In this document: one piece after another, positions 25,612 to 34,042 of the stretch
How positions within the stretch are numbered: position 1 is the first letter of the stretch
How the letters are laid out: every line of letters starts with the position of its first letter
From: JAWHTC01 sp032586155
Lineage (GTDB): Bacteria > Pseudomonadota > Alphaproteobacteria > Rhodobacterales > Rhodobacteraceae
Reading direction: 5' to 3'
Assembly: GCF_032586155.1 (NCBI RefSeq)
Contig: NZ_JAWHTC010000009.1
Span: forward strand, 1-46,550
DNA: 46,550 nucleotides
The notes under the pieces: model-generated
Seen by the model: only the letters and a program-made list of their open reading frames with translations
Database searches by the model: none
Told to the model about the DNA's origin: nothing
Position numbers and translations under genes: made by a program

Positions 25612-25627
25612 GTTTCGCGCGCGAAAC
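25612..25627. promoter_or_regulatory. parS-like centromere palindrome 1
   Basis: GTTTCGCGCGCGAAAC is a perfect 16-bp palindrome lying between parA and parB. Its GTTTC/GAAAC half-sites are those of the canonical ParB site (TGTTTCACGTGAAACA), with a central CG-rich spacer two bases longer. The same sequence occurs at 27710-27725. Location and sequence make it the probable ParB-binding centromere of this replicon. Confidence 0.8.
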
Positions 25628-25654
25628 ATTTGGAGAGAGTGACAGGAGAGTAGC

Positions 25655-26647
25655 ATGGCCAAGAGAAAACGCCTGACCCCGGCCAATCCGGTCTACGATC
25701 CCGACATGAGCGGCGGCGCAGGCCCCCTGCCCGCGTCCCGTGCGCCGATTGCCGATATCGCCTCGGACAGTTCCGCCCGTGCCGCGCTGAACGAGGTCAC
25801 GGACGAGCTGACCCGCGCCCGCGAAGAAGGCCGCATGGTTCTGTCCTTGCCGCTTGAGCAGATCGATCAGGGATATCTGGTACGTGACCGGGTGGCGGTG
25901 GATGCGGACGAGATGCAGGCGCTGATGGCATCGATCCGTGAGCGCGGGCAGCAGGCGCCGATCGAGGTTCTGGCGCTGCAGGATGGCCGCTATGGCCTGA
26001 TTTCCGGCTGGCGGCGCTGCCGGGCTTTGGCCGCTCTGCACGACGAAACCGGCGATCCGGGTTTTGGCCAGGTGCTGGCGCTTCTGCGCAACCCGGCGGA
26101 ACTCTCCGACAGCTATCTCGCCATGGTTGAAGAGAACGAGCTTCGCGCCAACCTGAGCTATTTCGAGCGCGCCCGGATCGCGGCAAAAGCGGTCGATCAG
26201 GGTGTGTTCGAGACTGAAAAGACGGCGTTGCTTGCGCTTTTCAAAACGGCCTCCCGCGCCAAGCGCTCCAAGATCCGCTCTTTCCTGCCGCTGGTTCACA
26301 GGCTGGATGGGGCTTTGCGCTTTCCGCAGGCCATCGGCGAACGGCTAGGCTTGGCCCTGTCCAAGCGGATGGTCGAGGATGCGGGTTTTGCCAGGCGTTT
26401 GAGTGGGGCGTTGAAGCGGGCCAATCCGGCGCAGGCTGAGGACGAATTGAGACTCTTGAATCAGTCTCTAAAAGGCGGTTTAGAGACTAAATTGGCTGCA
26501 GAACCCCCGGCTTGGACCGACACGGATATTCGCCCCGGCCTGACCCTGCGGCGGCATCAGGCAAGCGGCCGGATCGAGCTGCACGGTAAAGGGGTCACCG
26601 CCGATCTGCATGACCGGCTGGCGGAGTGGCTCAGGGCTCATAAATAG
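25655..26647 (+). CDS. parB: Plasmid partition protein ParB
   Basis: Predicted 330 residues of the ParB/RepB/Spo0J class. LPLEQIDQGYLVRDRVAVDA opens the ParB N-terminal domain, GLISGWRRCRALAAL is the conserved box II (nucleotide-binding GxRR-like segment), and MVEENELRANLSYFERARIA is box III (usual ENxxRxdLs). A helix-turn-helix region follows at about 190-260. It should bind the palindromes at 25612 and 27707. Ends nine bases from the convergent rmlA. GGAGAG lies just upstream of the ATG. Confidence 0.94.
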   Translation: MAKRKRLTPANPVYDPDMSGGAGPLPASRAPIADIASDSSARAALNEVTDELTRAREEGRMVLSLPLEQIDQGYLVRDRVAVDADEMQALMASIRERGQQAPIEVLALQDGRYGLISGWRRCRALAALHDETGDPGFGQVLALLRNPAELSDSYLAMVEENELRANLSYFERARIAAKAVDQGVFETEKTALLALFKTASRAKRSKIRSFLPLVHRLDGALRFPQAIGERLGLALSKRMVEDAGFARRLSGALKRANPAQAEDELRLLNQSLKGGLETKLAAEPPAWTDTDIRPGLTLRRHQASGRIELHGKGVTADLHDRLAEWLRAHK

Positions 26648-26656
26648 GGATTGCGT

Positions 26657-27532
26657 TCAGGTATCGATCCGGCTCATCAGGTAGTTGCCGTATTCATTCT
26701 TGGCAAAGCTTTCGGCGCGGGCGCGCAGGTCATCGGCACTGATCCAGCCCAGGGCATGGGCAATCTCGTCCGGGCTGCCCACCTGCAACCCCTGCCGTTC
26801 GCTCAGCGTCCGCACGAAGTTCCCTGCATCGAGCAGGCTGGCATGAGTGCCGGTATCGAGCCAGGCATAGCCGCGCCCCATCTGCTGCACATTCAGCAGC
26901 CCATCCTTTAGATAGCTTTCCAGCAGCGAGGTGATTTCCAACTCGCCACGGGCCGAGGGTTGCACCTTGCGAGCCCGTTCCGGCGCCGTGCCATCAAGGA
27001 AGTAGAGCCCGGTTACCGCATAGTGCGACGGCGCCACCTCGGGTTTCTCGATGATCGCGCGGACCGTGCCGTCGGGGGCAAAATCCACCACACCATAGCG
27101 TTCGGGATCGGCGACGCGATAGCCAAAGACCGTGCCGCCGGTCGGGGCCGCATCCGCCTTGGCCAGAACTTCGGGTAGCCCATGGCCAAAGAAGATGTTG
27201 TCGCCCAGCACCATCGCCGAGGGTGCGCCATCAAGAAACTCTTCGGCCAGGATATAGGCCTGCGCCAGCCCGTCGGGCGAGGGCTGTTCGATATAGGTCA
27301 GGCTCAGGCCCCATTGGCTGCCATCGCCGAGGGTGCGTTTGAACTGGTCCTGGTCCTGCGGCGTGGTGATCACGGCGATCTCGCGGATGCCGCCGAACAT
27401 CAGCACCGAAAGCGGGTAATAGATCATCGGCTTGTCATAGATCGGCAGTAGCTGTTTCGAGATGCCGATGGTGATCGGGTAAAGCCGTGTGCCGGAGCCG
27501 CCAGCGAGGATGATGCCTTTGCGTTGTGTCAT
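26657..27532 (-). CDS. rmlA: Glucose-1-phosphate thymidylyltransferase
   Basis: Predicted 291 residues, typical RmlA length. It joins dTTP and glucose-1-P to make dTDP-glucose, the first step to dTDP-L-rhamnose. KGIILAGGSGTRLYPITIGI is the nucleotide-binding signature, KQLLPIYDKPMIYYPLS the sugar-binding part, VLGDNIFFGHGL and DTGTHASLLDAG the remaining conserved blocks. Last gene of the rmlC-B-D-A operon; its ATG overlaps the rmlD stop (ATGA). Confidence 0.97.
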   Translation of the reverse strand: MTQRKGIILAGGSGTRLYPITIGISKQLLPIYDKPMIYYPLSVLMFGGIREIAVITTPQDQDQFKRTLGDGSQWGLSLTYIEQPSPDGLAQAYILAEEFLDGAPSAMVLGDNIFFGHGLPEVLAKADAAPTGGTVFGYRVADPERYGVVDFAPDGTVRAIIEKPEVAPSHYAVTGLYFLDGTAPERARKVQPSARGELEITSLLESYLKDGLLNVQQMGRGYAWLDTGTHASLLDAGNFVRTLSERQGLQVGSPDEIAHALGWISADDLRARAESFAKNEYGNYLMSRIDT

Positions 27533-28371
27533 TGGGTCAACTCTTTCACGATATCTGCCAGGGCGGCTTTCCAGTCGGGGCGGGAAATGCCGAAATCAGT
27601 CTCTATTGCGCTGCAATCGAGCCTCGAATTGAGCGGTCTTTTCGCCGGTGTCGGGTAATCCGAGCTCGGGATGCCGGTAATATCCACATCCCGCCCCGCG
27701 CAGGCAAATGTTTCGCGCGCGAAACATTCCCAACTGGTGTCGGGCGCGCCGGAAAGATGGTAGATCCCGCCGCCCTGCCCCGCAACCATCGCGCCCGCCA
27801 TGGTTAGGAGTGCCTCGGCAATGGCGCCAGCCGGGGTCGGTCCGCCGATCTGGTCGTTGACGATGGACAGCGCATTGCGGGTTTCCGAGAGGCGCAGCAT
27901 GGTTTTGACGAAATTGCTGCCATGGGCCGAGAACACCCAGGAGGTGCGCAGAATGGCCCAGTTGCCGCCTGCATCCATCACGGCGCGTTCCCCGGCCAGT
28001 TTCGACCGGCCATAGGCACCAAGCGGCGCCACCGGGTCGGTGGGCGCCCAAGGGGCTTCTCCGTCGCCGGCAAAGACGTAATCGGTGGACACATGCAGGA
28101 AGGGAATGCCAAGCGCGGCGCATTCACGGGCCATTGCCCCCGGCGCATCACCGTTGATGACGGTGGCCAGCGCCTCGTCCTCTTCGGCCTTGTCGACCGC
28201 CGTGTAGGCGGCGGCGTTGATCACCACGTCCGGGGCGTGGGCGCGAATGGCCTTGGCGCAAGCTGCGGGGTCGGACAGGTCGGCCTGATCACGCCCCAGG
28301 GCCGTTACGCTGGCGCGGGCCTGCATTTCGGTGGCCACCTGGCCGGTCTTGCCAAAGACGAGGATCTTCAT
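27529..28371 (-). CDS. rmlD: dTDP-4-dehydrorhamnose reductase
   Basis: Predicted 280 residues. It reduces dTDP-4-keto-L-rhamnose to dTDP-L-rhamnose. MKILVFGKTGQVATEM is the NAD(P)H-binding loop, VINAAAYTAVDKAEED the family signature, and STDYVFAG and YGRSKLAGE carry the Thr and Tyr-x3-Lys catalytic residues. Overlaps both rmlA and rmlB by ATGA. A 22-bp perfect palindrome (27707-27728) matching the parA-parB intergenic site lies inside the gene, where it encodes CFARETF; that segment is poorly conserved among RmlD proteins. Confidence 0.97.
   Translation of the reverse strand: MKILVFGKTGQVATEMQARASVTALGRDQADLSDPAACAKAIRAHAPDVVINAAAYTAVDKAEEDEALATVINGDAPGAMARECAALGIPFLHVSTDYVFAGDGEAPWAPTDPVAPLGAYGRSKLAGERAVMDAGGNWAILRTSWVFSAHGSNFVKTMLRLSETRNALSIVNDQIGGPTPAGAIAEALLTMAGAMVAGQGGGIYHLSGAPDTSWECFARETFACAGRDVDITGIPSSDYPTPAKRPLNSRLDCSAIETDFGISRPDWKAALADIVKELTQ
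27707..27728. promoter_or_regulatory. parS-like centromere palindrome 2, inside rmlD
   Basis: A perfect 22-bp palindrome with half-site AATGTTTCGCG. Its central 16 bases are identical to the palindrome between parA and parB (25612-25627), about 2.1 kb away. It includes TGTTTC and GAAACA, the canonical parS half-sites. The match is exact although here it lies within coding sequence, which suggests selection as a ParB site. Confidence 0.78.
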
Positions 28372-29417
28372 TTGCCCGTCCCCAGCCGTTCACCCACGCC
28401 CTGACGGTCCTGCAACGCCCGCCACCAGTTTTCGTTGTCGAGATACCACTGAACCGTCTTCTCCAGCCCCTCCTCGACCGTGACCGAGGGCCGCCAGCCC
28501 AGCTCCTGGCGGATGCGGGAGGGATCAATGGCATAGCGCGCATCATGGCCGGGCCGGTCGCTGACGAATGTGATCTGATCAGCGTAGGAGCCCGACGGTT
28601 TGGGGCGCTTTTCATCAAGGATGGCGCAGAGGGTTTTGACCAACTCGAGGTTGGTGCGTTCATTCTCGCCACCGATATTGTAGCTGCGCCCCAATGCGCC
28701 CTTTTGCACCACCAGGAGAAGCGCATCGGCATGATCCTCGACATAGAGCCAGTCGCGAATGTTGCTGCCATCGCCATAGATCGGCAAGTCCCTGCCCGCC
28801 AGCGCGTTGAGGATGATGACGGGGATCAGTTTCTCGGGGAAATGATAGGGCCCGTAATTGTTCGAACAATTGCTCAATACCACCGGCAGCCCGTAGGTCT
28901 CGAACCAGGCGCGCACCAGGTGATCGCTGGCGGCCTTCGAGGCGGAGTAGGGGCTGCGCGGGTCGTAGGGGGTGTCTTCGGTGAACATCACCGATGGGTC
29001 ATCCGGCAAAGAGCCATAGACCTCGTCGGTCGAAATATGGTGGAAGCGGAAACTCTCGGGCTTGCCCTGGTCGGTCCAGTATTTCCGCGCCGCTTCAAGC
29101 ATGTTGTAGGTGCCGGTGATGTTGGTCTCGATAAAATCGCCCGGCCCGTCGATCGAGCGATCCACATGGCTTTCGGCAGCCAGATGCATCACCGCGTCGG
29201 GCTGATGTTCGCCAAACACCTGATCCAGCGCCGCGCGGTCGCGAATATCGGCCTGCACAAAGACATATCCCGGCATCTCCGCCACCGAGGCCACGTTCTC
29301 AAGACAGGCGGCATAGGTCAGCGCATCAAGATTGACCACCTGGTGCCCGCGCGCCATCGCCAGCCGCACCACCGCCGATCCGATAAACCCTGCTCCACCT
29401 GTGACCAACAGTTTCAT
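28368..29417 (-). CDS. rmlB: dTDP-glucose 4,6-dehydratase
   Basis: Predicted 349 residues. It converts dTDP-glucose to dTDP-4-keto-6-deoxyglucose. KLLVTGGAGFIGSAVVRLAM is the NAD-binding motif, HLAAESHVDRSIDGPGDFI is diagnostic for RmlB, HISTDEVYGSL holds the catalytic Asp-Glu, and YSASKAASDHLVRAW the YxxxK. NCSNNYGPYHFPEKLIP and GDGSNIRDWLYVEDHA also fit. Overlaps rmlD by ATGA and follows rmlC by 12 bases. Confidence 0.98.
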   Translation of the reverse strand: MKLLVTGGAGFIGSAVVRLAMARGHQVVNLDALTYAACLENVASVAEMPGYVFVQADIRDRAALDQVFGEHQPDAVMHLAAESHVDRSIDGPGDFIETNITGTYNMLEAARKYWTDQGKPESFRFHHISTDEVYGSLPDDPSVMFTEDTPYDPRSPYSASKAASDHLVRAWFETYGLPVVLSNCSNNYGPYHFPEKLIPVIILNALAGRDLPIYGDGSNIRDWLYVEDHADALLLVVQKGALGRSYNIGGENERTNLELVKTLCAILDEKRPKPSGSYADQITFVSDRPGHDARYAIDPSRIRQELGWRPSVTVEEGLEKTVQWYLDNENWWRALQDRQGVGERLGTGK

Positions 29418-29429
29418 GGGCAGCGCTCC

Positions 29430-29984
29430 TCAGGCAAACGGGGTCTTGAGCCCGGCCAGCCCCGGGGCGGCGGCGTCCTTGTCGGACAGGACAGGAGTGA
29501 TCCCGGCAAGCGGCCAGTCTATGCCGACCTCCGGGTCATCCCAGCGAAGCGCCCCTTCGGCCTCGGGCGCATAGATGTCCGAGCATTTGTAGAGGATCTC
29601 GGTCTCGGGCTCGAGGGTCATGAACCCATGGGCAAAGCCCTTGGGTACCAGCATCTGGTGGCCGTTCTCGAAACTCAGCGTGGTGCCGAACCAGTGCCCA
29701 TAGGTGGGGCTTGCGGCGCGAATATCCACCGCCACATCAAACAGCGCGCCGCGACCACAGCGCACCAGCTTGTCCTGGGCATGGGGCGGGGCCTGGAAAT
29801 GCAATCCGCGCACGGTACCGCGGGTCTCGGACAGGGAATGGTTGTCCTGCACGAACTCGATCTCGATCCCGTGTTCGGCCAGCCGGTTGCGATTGTAACT
29901 TTCGCTGAAAAATCCCCGGTGATCGCCAAACCGGGGGGGCGTGATGATCAGCAGCCCCTCAAGAGGTGTCTTGTCGATTTGCAT
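29430..29984 (-). CDS. rmlC: dTDP-4-dehydrorhamnose 3,5-epimerase
   Basis: Predicted 184 residues, normal cupin-fold RmlC. GLLIITPPRFGDHRGFFSES, FVQDNHSLSETRGTVRGLHF (catalytic His in GLHFQ), LVRCGRGALFDVAVDIR and VPKGFAHGFMTLE are the family blocks. First gene of the rhamnose operon; its promoter must lie in 29985-30129, shared with a divergent glycosyltransferase. Confidence 0.97.
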   Translation of the reverse strand: MQIDKTPLEGLLIITPPRFGDHRGFFSESYNRNRLAEHGIEIEFVQDNHSLSETRGTVRGLHFQAPPHAQDKLVRCGRGALFDVAVDIRAASPTYGHWFGTTLSFENGHQMLVPKGFAHGFMTLEPETEILYKCSDIYAPEAEGALRWDDPEVGIDWPLAGITPVLSDKDAAAPGLAGLKTPFA

Positions 29985-30129
29985 GGGCCTGCCTCTGGGG
30001 AATGCTCGGTTTTTCCGCCGCCATGATACAGCGATACATCAGCAATGGGCAGGAAAGAGAGCGAAAGTTTGACACTCCTGTGCTTTTATGACCTTTCGCT
30101 TGGCGAAAGACAGACAAGCGGAGCGCAAT
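29985..30129. promoter_or_regulatory. Divergent promoter region between rmlC and a GT2 gene, with palindrome
   Basis: These 145 bases hold promoters for the rml operon and the opposite glycosyltransferase. CTTTCGC (30093-30099)/GCGAAAG (30103-30109) is a perfect 7-bp inverted repeat with a TTG loop, and another GCGAAAG stands at 30061-30067. TTGACA at 30069-30074 is a possible -35 for the rightward gene. The repeat may be an operator. Confidence 0.45.
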
Positions 30130-31122
30130 GTGAGCGAGGCAGAACAGGGGGCAGGGCAGGGGCGCCTGGTGGCGGTGGTGGTCACCTATAACAGGCTCGA
30201 CAAGCTGCAGGTGACGCTGGCGCATCTGTTGGCCAGTCCGGCCTCGGACCTGCACCGGGTGGTGGTGGTCGACAATGCCTCAAACGACGGCACGCAGAGC
30301 TGGCTGGCGGGGCAGGAGGATCCACGCCTGCATGTCATTCGCAGTGAAATCAACGGCGGCGGGGCAGGGGGGTTCGAGAGCGGCATGCGCGAAGCGGTGG
30401 CGCTTTATGACCCGGATTGGCTGGTGGTGATGGATGACGATGGCTATCCCCGCGAGGGCGCGCTCGCGGCGTTTCACCAGCAGGACCTGAGTGGCTGGGA
30501 CGCGGTTGCCGCGGCGGTCTATTTCCCCGAAGGTGAGATCTGCGAGATGAACCGCCCCTCGCGCAACCCGTTCTGGCACCTGCCGATCTTCCTGCGCACG
30601 CTGGTGCGCCTCGGTGGGCGCAGCGGCTTTCATCTCGACCCGATGGATTACCACGCCCATGTCGGGCCGCGCCCGGTGGACGTGGCGTCCTTCGTTGGCC
30701 TGTTCCTGTCGCGCAAGGCGATTGCCCGGGCGGGCTATCCCGACGGGAGCCTGTTCGTTTATGGCGATGACGGGCTCTATACGCTGGGCCTGACCAAGGC
30801 GGGCGGGCATATCGCCTTTCACCCGGCCGTCACCTTTGCCCATGACTGTTCCACCTTTGCCGGGCAGCGCGGCCGGTTCCGGCCGCTGTGGAAGGTCTAT
30901 TACTACCACCGCAACCTGCTGCTTTTGTATCGCGAGGCGGCGGGCTGGCTGTTCTGGCCATTGCTGCTGGTGATCCTGCCGAAATGGCTGGCCAAGCTGC
31001 GACACCACGGTGGCGAGCGCGGTGTTTTCCTGCGGCTTCTGGGCCGGGCAATTCGCGACGGGCTGGTCCGGCGGACGGGGCAGGATCACGCCGAGATCCT
31101 GAAGCTGGCAGAGTTCAATTAG
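30130..31122 (+). CDS. GT2 glycosyltransferase, GlfT1-like/rhamnosyltransferase-like
   Basis: Predicted 330 residues. LVAVVVTYNRLDKLQVTL, VVVDNASNDGTQSWL, NGGGAGGFESGMREA and VVMDDDGYPREGAL are hallmarks of the GT2 subgroup that includes mycobacterial GlfT1 and some rhamnosyltransferases; SLFVYGDDGLYTLGL carries the likely acceptor-base acids. GTG at 30130 is preferred over ATG 30088, because GGAG (30120-30123) precedes it by six bases and the upstream stretch contains an inverted repeat. It lies between the rhamnose operon and the kps-type exporter. Whether the donor is UDP-Galf or dTDP-rhamnose cannot be decided from sequence. Confidence 0.8.
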   Translation: MSEAEQGAGQGRLVAVVVTYNRLDKLQVTLAHLLASPASDLHRVVVVDNASNDGTQSWLAGQEDPRLHVIRSEINGGGAGGFESGMREAVALYDPDWLVVMDDDGYPREGALAAFHQQDLSGWDAVAAAVYFPEGEICEMNRPSRNPFWHLPIFLRTLVRLGGRSGFHLDPMDYHAHVGPRPVDVASFVGLFLSRKAIARAGYPDGSLFVYGDDGLYTLGLTKAGGHIAFHPAVTFAHDCSTFAGQRGRFRPLWKVYYYHRNLLLLYREAAGWLFWPLLLVILPKWLAKLRHHGGERGVFLRLLGRAIRDGLVRRTGQDHAEILKLAEFN

Positions 31123-31145
31123 GCTCTAACCCGGCATAAACAGGC

Positions 31146-31973
31146 TCAATCGTTCAGGATATCGCGGTGATAGCGGCCCAGAAGGATCAACCCCATGGTC
31201 AGGCAGATCAGGCCGAACCCGACCGCATAGGCCGGGGCCAGGTATTCGGGTTCATACATCGGGTAGAATCCCATCCGCATGTAACCCGTGACATGCATCA
31301 GCGGATTGTACCACAGGATATCCTGCGCCATCTGCGGCAGGTCCTCGTAGATGTAGAAAATGCCCGAGGCCAGGAACAGTGGCCGGGTGAAGATCGACCA
31401 GACCATCTCCCAGGTGGGCATCAACCCGATCAGGGCGCAGTTCAGCACCCCGACCCCGAGGCCAAGGATCATCGCCTGTCCAATGGCCACCAGCATCGGC
31501 TGGGCATCCAGCACCACCCGCGTGTCCGCCACCGCCAGGATGCCGGCCAGAAGCAGGTAGGTGACCAGGATGCCGGTCAGGCTGTTGAGGATGAACCGGG
31601 CCAAGACCGCATCGACCCATGTGACCGCAGGATAGAACAGCAGCGGCTTTGAGAAACTGATCGCCCGCGAGATCGTCAGCGACAGGGATTGATAGAGATT
31701 GAAGGGCAGGTAGCCGGTTGCGTAGAACAGGATGAAACTGCTGCCCAGCGACGGGCTGCGCAACAGGAGCGAAAACCCAAGGCCCAGGACGATGATGCTG
31801 CCCAGCGGTTCCAGGATGGCCCAGACATAGCCCCCCGGCGAGCGGCCATAACGGGTCGACATCTCGCGCAGGACCAGCGCCATGACGGTGCGCGGCGTGG
31901 CAAACGGCCGAGTTGTTCCCGGTCCCGCCGTTGGCAGGGGCGTTGGCAGGGACGGATCGGTGGGGGCTGACAT
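31146..31973 (-). CDS. kpsM: Polysaccharide ABC exporter, permease (KpsM/Wzm type)
   Basis: Predicted 275-residue inner-membrane protein of the ABC-2 type. A soluble Pro/Thr-rich N-terminus is followed by REMSTRYGRSPGGYVWAILE, the conserved KpsM coupling segment, and about six hydrophobic segments (SIIVLGLGFSLLL, LVTYLLLAGILAV, VGFGLICLTMGLILL). FIYEDLPQMAQDILWYNPL(M)H is also typical. It exports capsular polysaccharide with KpsT (33352). ATG 31971-31973 is preferred; an open frame continues 20 codons upstream. It is divergent from kpsE, unlike the usual kpsM-T-E order. Confidence 0.92.
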   Translation of the reverse strand: MSAPTDPSLPTPLPTAGPGTTRPFATPRTVMALVLREMSTRYGRSPGGYVWAILEPLGSIIVLGLGFSLLLRSPSLGSSFILFYATGYLPFNLYQSLSLTISRAISFSKPLLFYPAVTWVDAVLARFILNSLTGILVTYLLLAGILAVADTRVVLDAQPMLVAIGQAMILGLGVGVLNCALIGLMPTWEMVWSIFTRPLFLASGIFYIYEDLPQMAQDILWYNPLMHVTGYMRMGFYPMYEPEYLAPAYAVGFGLICLTMGLILLGRYHRDILND

Positions 31974-32057
31974 GCTGCAACTGGTCCTAGCGTTCGATCC
32001 TGCGATTATGTACAAGAAGACAGCGGTTTTCAAACCGGCAGGACCCGAGGCAAGTTT

Positions 32058-33335
32058 TTGACCGATAACGCAAATACCACGACGGATTCAGCTGAAAGGC
32101 CGCGGTTGAACCTGTCGCTTCCCAGCTCCGGAAAAGCGGGAAAACCCGGTGGTCCCGGCCGGAAAAAGCCGCCCGCGCCTCCGGTTGTCAAGATCCGCCC
32201 CCTGGCCGAACCGGCCCGGATGAAGCGGCGTCATTGGGGGCTTCTGGTCAGTTTCCTGATCCTGGTCCTGCTGCCGCTGGCCCTGGGGTCCTTCTACATG
32301 TTTTCCATTGCCCGCGATCAGTACAGCTCGACCGTGGGCTTCACCGTGCGCAGCGAGGAAGGCGCCAGCGCCTCTGACCTGATCGGCGGGCTGACCCAGT
32401 TCACCAGCGGGGCAGGCACCGGCACCGATGGCGATGTGCTTTACGAATTCATCCAGAGCCAGGAGATCGTCGAACGCATCCAGACCCGGGTCGATCTGGC
32501 CGGTCATTACTCCGAATACTGGCGGAAGGATCCGCTGTTCTCGATCTGGCCCGATGCCACGATCGAGGACCTGTTGTGGTTCTGGAAACGGGTGGTGCGG
32601 ATCTCCTATGACCAGTCTTCGGGCCTGACCGAGTTGCAGGTGCTGGCGTTTGATCCCGATATGGCCCGGACGATTGCGCAGGAAATCCTGACCGAGAGCC
32701 AGGAAATGATCAACGCGCTCAACACCGCGGCGCGCGAGGACGCGATGCGCCATGCCCTGGCCGACCAGGAGGCGGCGCTCGGGCGCCTGAAAGAGGCGCG
32801 CGAGGCCCTGACCCGCTATCGCACCCGGACCCAGATCGTCGACCCCGAGGCCGATATCCAGGGCCGGATGGGGGTTCTCAACAACCTGCAGCAACAGCTG
32901 GCCCAGGCGCTGATCGACCATGACCTTCTGACCGAGAACGCCAGCAGCGCCGACCCGCGGGTGACCCAGGCCCAGCTCAGGATCGACGTGATCCGCGAAC
33001 GGATCGCCCGCGAACGCGACTCCTTTGCCAGCGATCAGCCGACCCAGGACAGCGGCCGCGAGGATTACCCGACCCTGCTGGCCGAATATGAAAGCCTCGT
33101 GGTGGACCGCGAATTTGCCGAGGAAACCTATCGCGCCGCCCTGGCGGCGGTCGAGGCGGCCCGGGCCAAGGCCGCGCGGCAGAGCCGTTACCTGGCGGCC
33201 TATATCCAGCCAACCAGGGCGCAAAGCTCGGAGTTCCCACAGCGCCTCATGATCCTGGGGCTCATGGGGCTCTTGCTGGTGCTGAGCTGGGCCATCCTGG
33301 CGCTGGTCTACTATTCCATCCGCGATCGCCGGTAG
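32058..33335 (+). CDS. kpsE: Capsule export inner-membrane/periplasmic protein (KpsE type, PCP family)
   Basis: Predicted 425 residues. After a Pro/Lys-rich cytoplasmic tail, one membrane helix (HWGLLVSFLILVLLPLALGSF, about 56-75) leads into a periplasmic domain with FTVRSEEGASASDLIGGL, then a long coiled coil (~220-375) and a second helix near the C-terminus (LMILGLMGLLLVLSWAILAL). This two-helix hairpin form is that of KpsE/BexC proteins, which link the ABC exporter to the outer-membrane channel. The start is TTG at 32058 with GAGG seven bases before it. 16 bases from kpsT. Confidence 0.93.
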   Translation: MTDNANTTTDSAERPRLNLSLPSSGKAGKPGGPGRKKPPAPPVVKIRPLAEPARMKRRHWGLLVSFLILVLLPLALGSFYMFSIARDQYSSTVGFTVRSEEGASASDLIGGLTQFTSGAGTGTDGDVLYEFIQSQEIVERIQTRVDLAGHYSEYWRKDPLFSIWPDATIEDLLWFWKRVVRISYDQSSGLTELQVLAFDPDMARTIAQEILTESQEMINALNTAAREDAMRHALADQEAALGRLKEAREALTRYRTRTQIVDPEADIQGRMGVLNNLQQQLAQALIDHDLLTENASSADPRVTQAQLRIDVIRERIARERDSFASDQPTQDSGREDYPTLLAEYESLVVDREFAEETYRAALAAVEAARAKAARQSRYLAAYIQPTRAQSSEFPQRLMILGLMGLLLVLSWAILALVYYSIRDRR

Positions 33336-33351
33336 ATCTGCGGGGCCGGGG

Positions 33352-34005
33352 ATGATCCGTTTCGAGAACCTGACCAAGAGTTTCTGGGTCAACGGCACCC
33401 GCAAGGTGGTGATCGACAATCTCGACGCCACCCTGCCCACTGGCAAGTCTCTGGCGCTTCTGGGGCGCAACGGGGCCGGAAAATCGACCCTGTTGCAGAT
33501 GATTGCCGGCACCATGCGGCCCGATCACGGCCAGATCGTGTCGGATGGCACGATTTCCTGGCCGGTGGGATTCGGCGGCTCGTTTCACCGCGAACTGACC
33601 GGGGCGCAGAACGTGCGCTTCATCGCCCGCATCTACGGGGTCGACACCACCAGCCTTATCCAGTTCGTTCAGGATTTCGCCGAACTGGGAAAACATTTCC
33701 ACATGCCGGTGCGCAGCTATTCCTCGGGGATGCGCTCGCGCCTGGCTTTCGGTACCTCGATGGGGATCCGTTTCGACACCTACCTGGTGGACGAGGTCAC
33801 GGCAGTGGGCGATGCCAAGTTCCGCCGCAAGAGCCGCGCCGTGTTCCGTGAGCGGATGAAGACCTCAAGCGCCATCCTGGTCAGCCACGAGATGAACCAG
33901 GTGCGGCAGTTCTGCGATTCCGGCATGGTGCTGGAACATGGTCGCATCAGCTATTTCGACGATCTCGACGAGGCCATTGCACTGCACCAGGAGCTGATGG
34001 CCTGA
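33352..34005 (+). CDS. kpsT: Polysaccharide ABC exporter, ATP-binding protein (KpsT/Wzt type)
   Basis: Predicted 217 residues, the short KpsT form without a carbohydrate-binding C-terminal domain. GRNGAGKST (38-46) is Walker A, YSSGMRSRLAF (about 123-133) the ABC signature, and TYLVDEV (143-149) Walker B, whose glutamate follows the family's VDE pattern. SWPVGFGGSFHRELTGAQNV is characteristic of capsule exporters. It powers export through KpsM. Its gene ends 114 bases before the convergent RTX protease. Confidence 0.95.
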   Translation: MIRFENLTKSFWVNGTRKVVIDNLDATLPTGKSLALLGRNGAGKSTLLQMIAGTMRPDHGQIVSDGTISWPVGFGGSFHRELTGAQNVRFIARIYGVDTTSLIQFVQDFAELGKHFHMPVRSYSSGMRSRLAFGTSMGIRFDTYLVDEVTAVGDAKFRRKSRAVFRERMKTSSAILVSHEMNQVRQFCDSGMVLEHGRISYFDDLDEAIALHQELMA

Positions 34006-34042
34006 CGTCCGGCGATACCCGCACTGGCGGCGGGGCAGGGGG

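Noticed and set aside
24371..26299. 642-codon open frame on the minus strand opposite parA and parB
   Set aside because: Antisense to two well-identified partition genes; composition typical of a shadow frame.
28545..30026. 493-codon open frame on the plus strand opposite rmlB and rmlC
   Set aside because: Antisense shadow of two canonical rhamnose genes.
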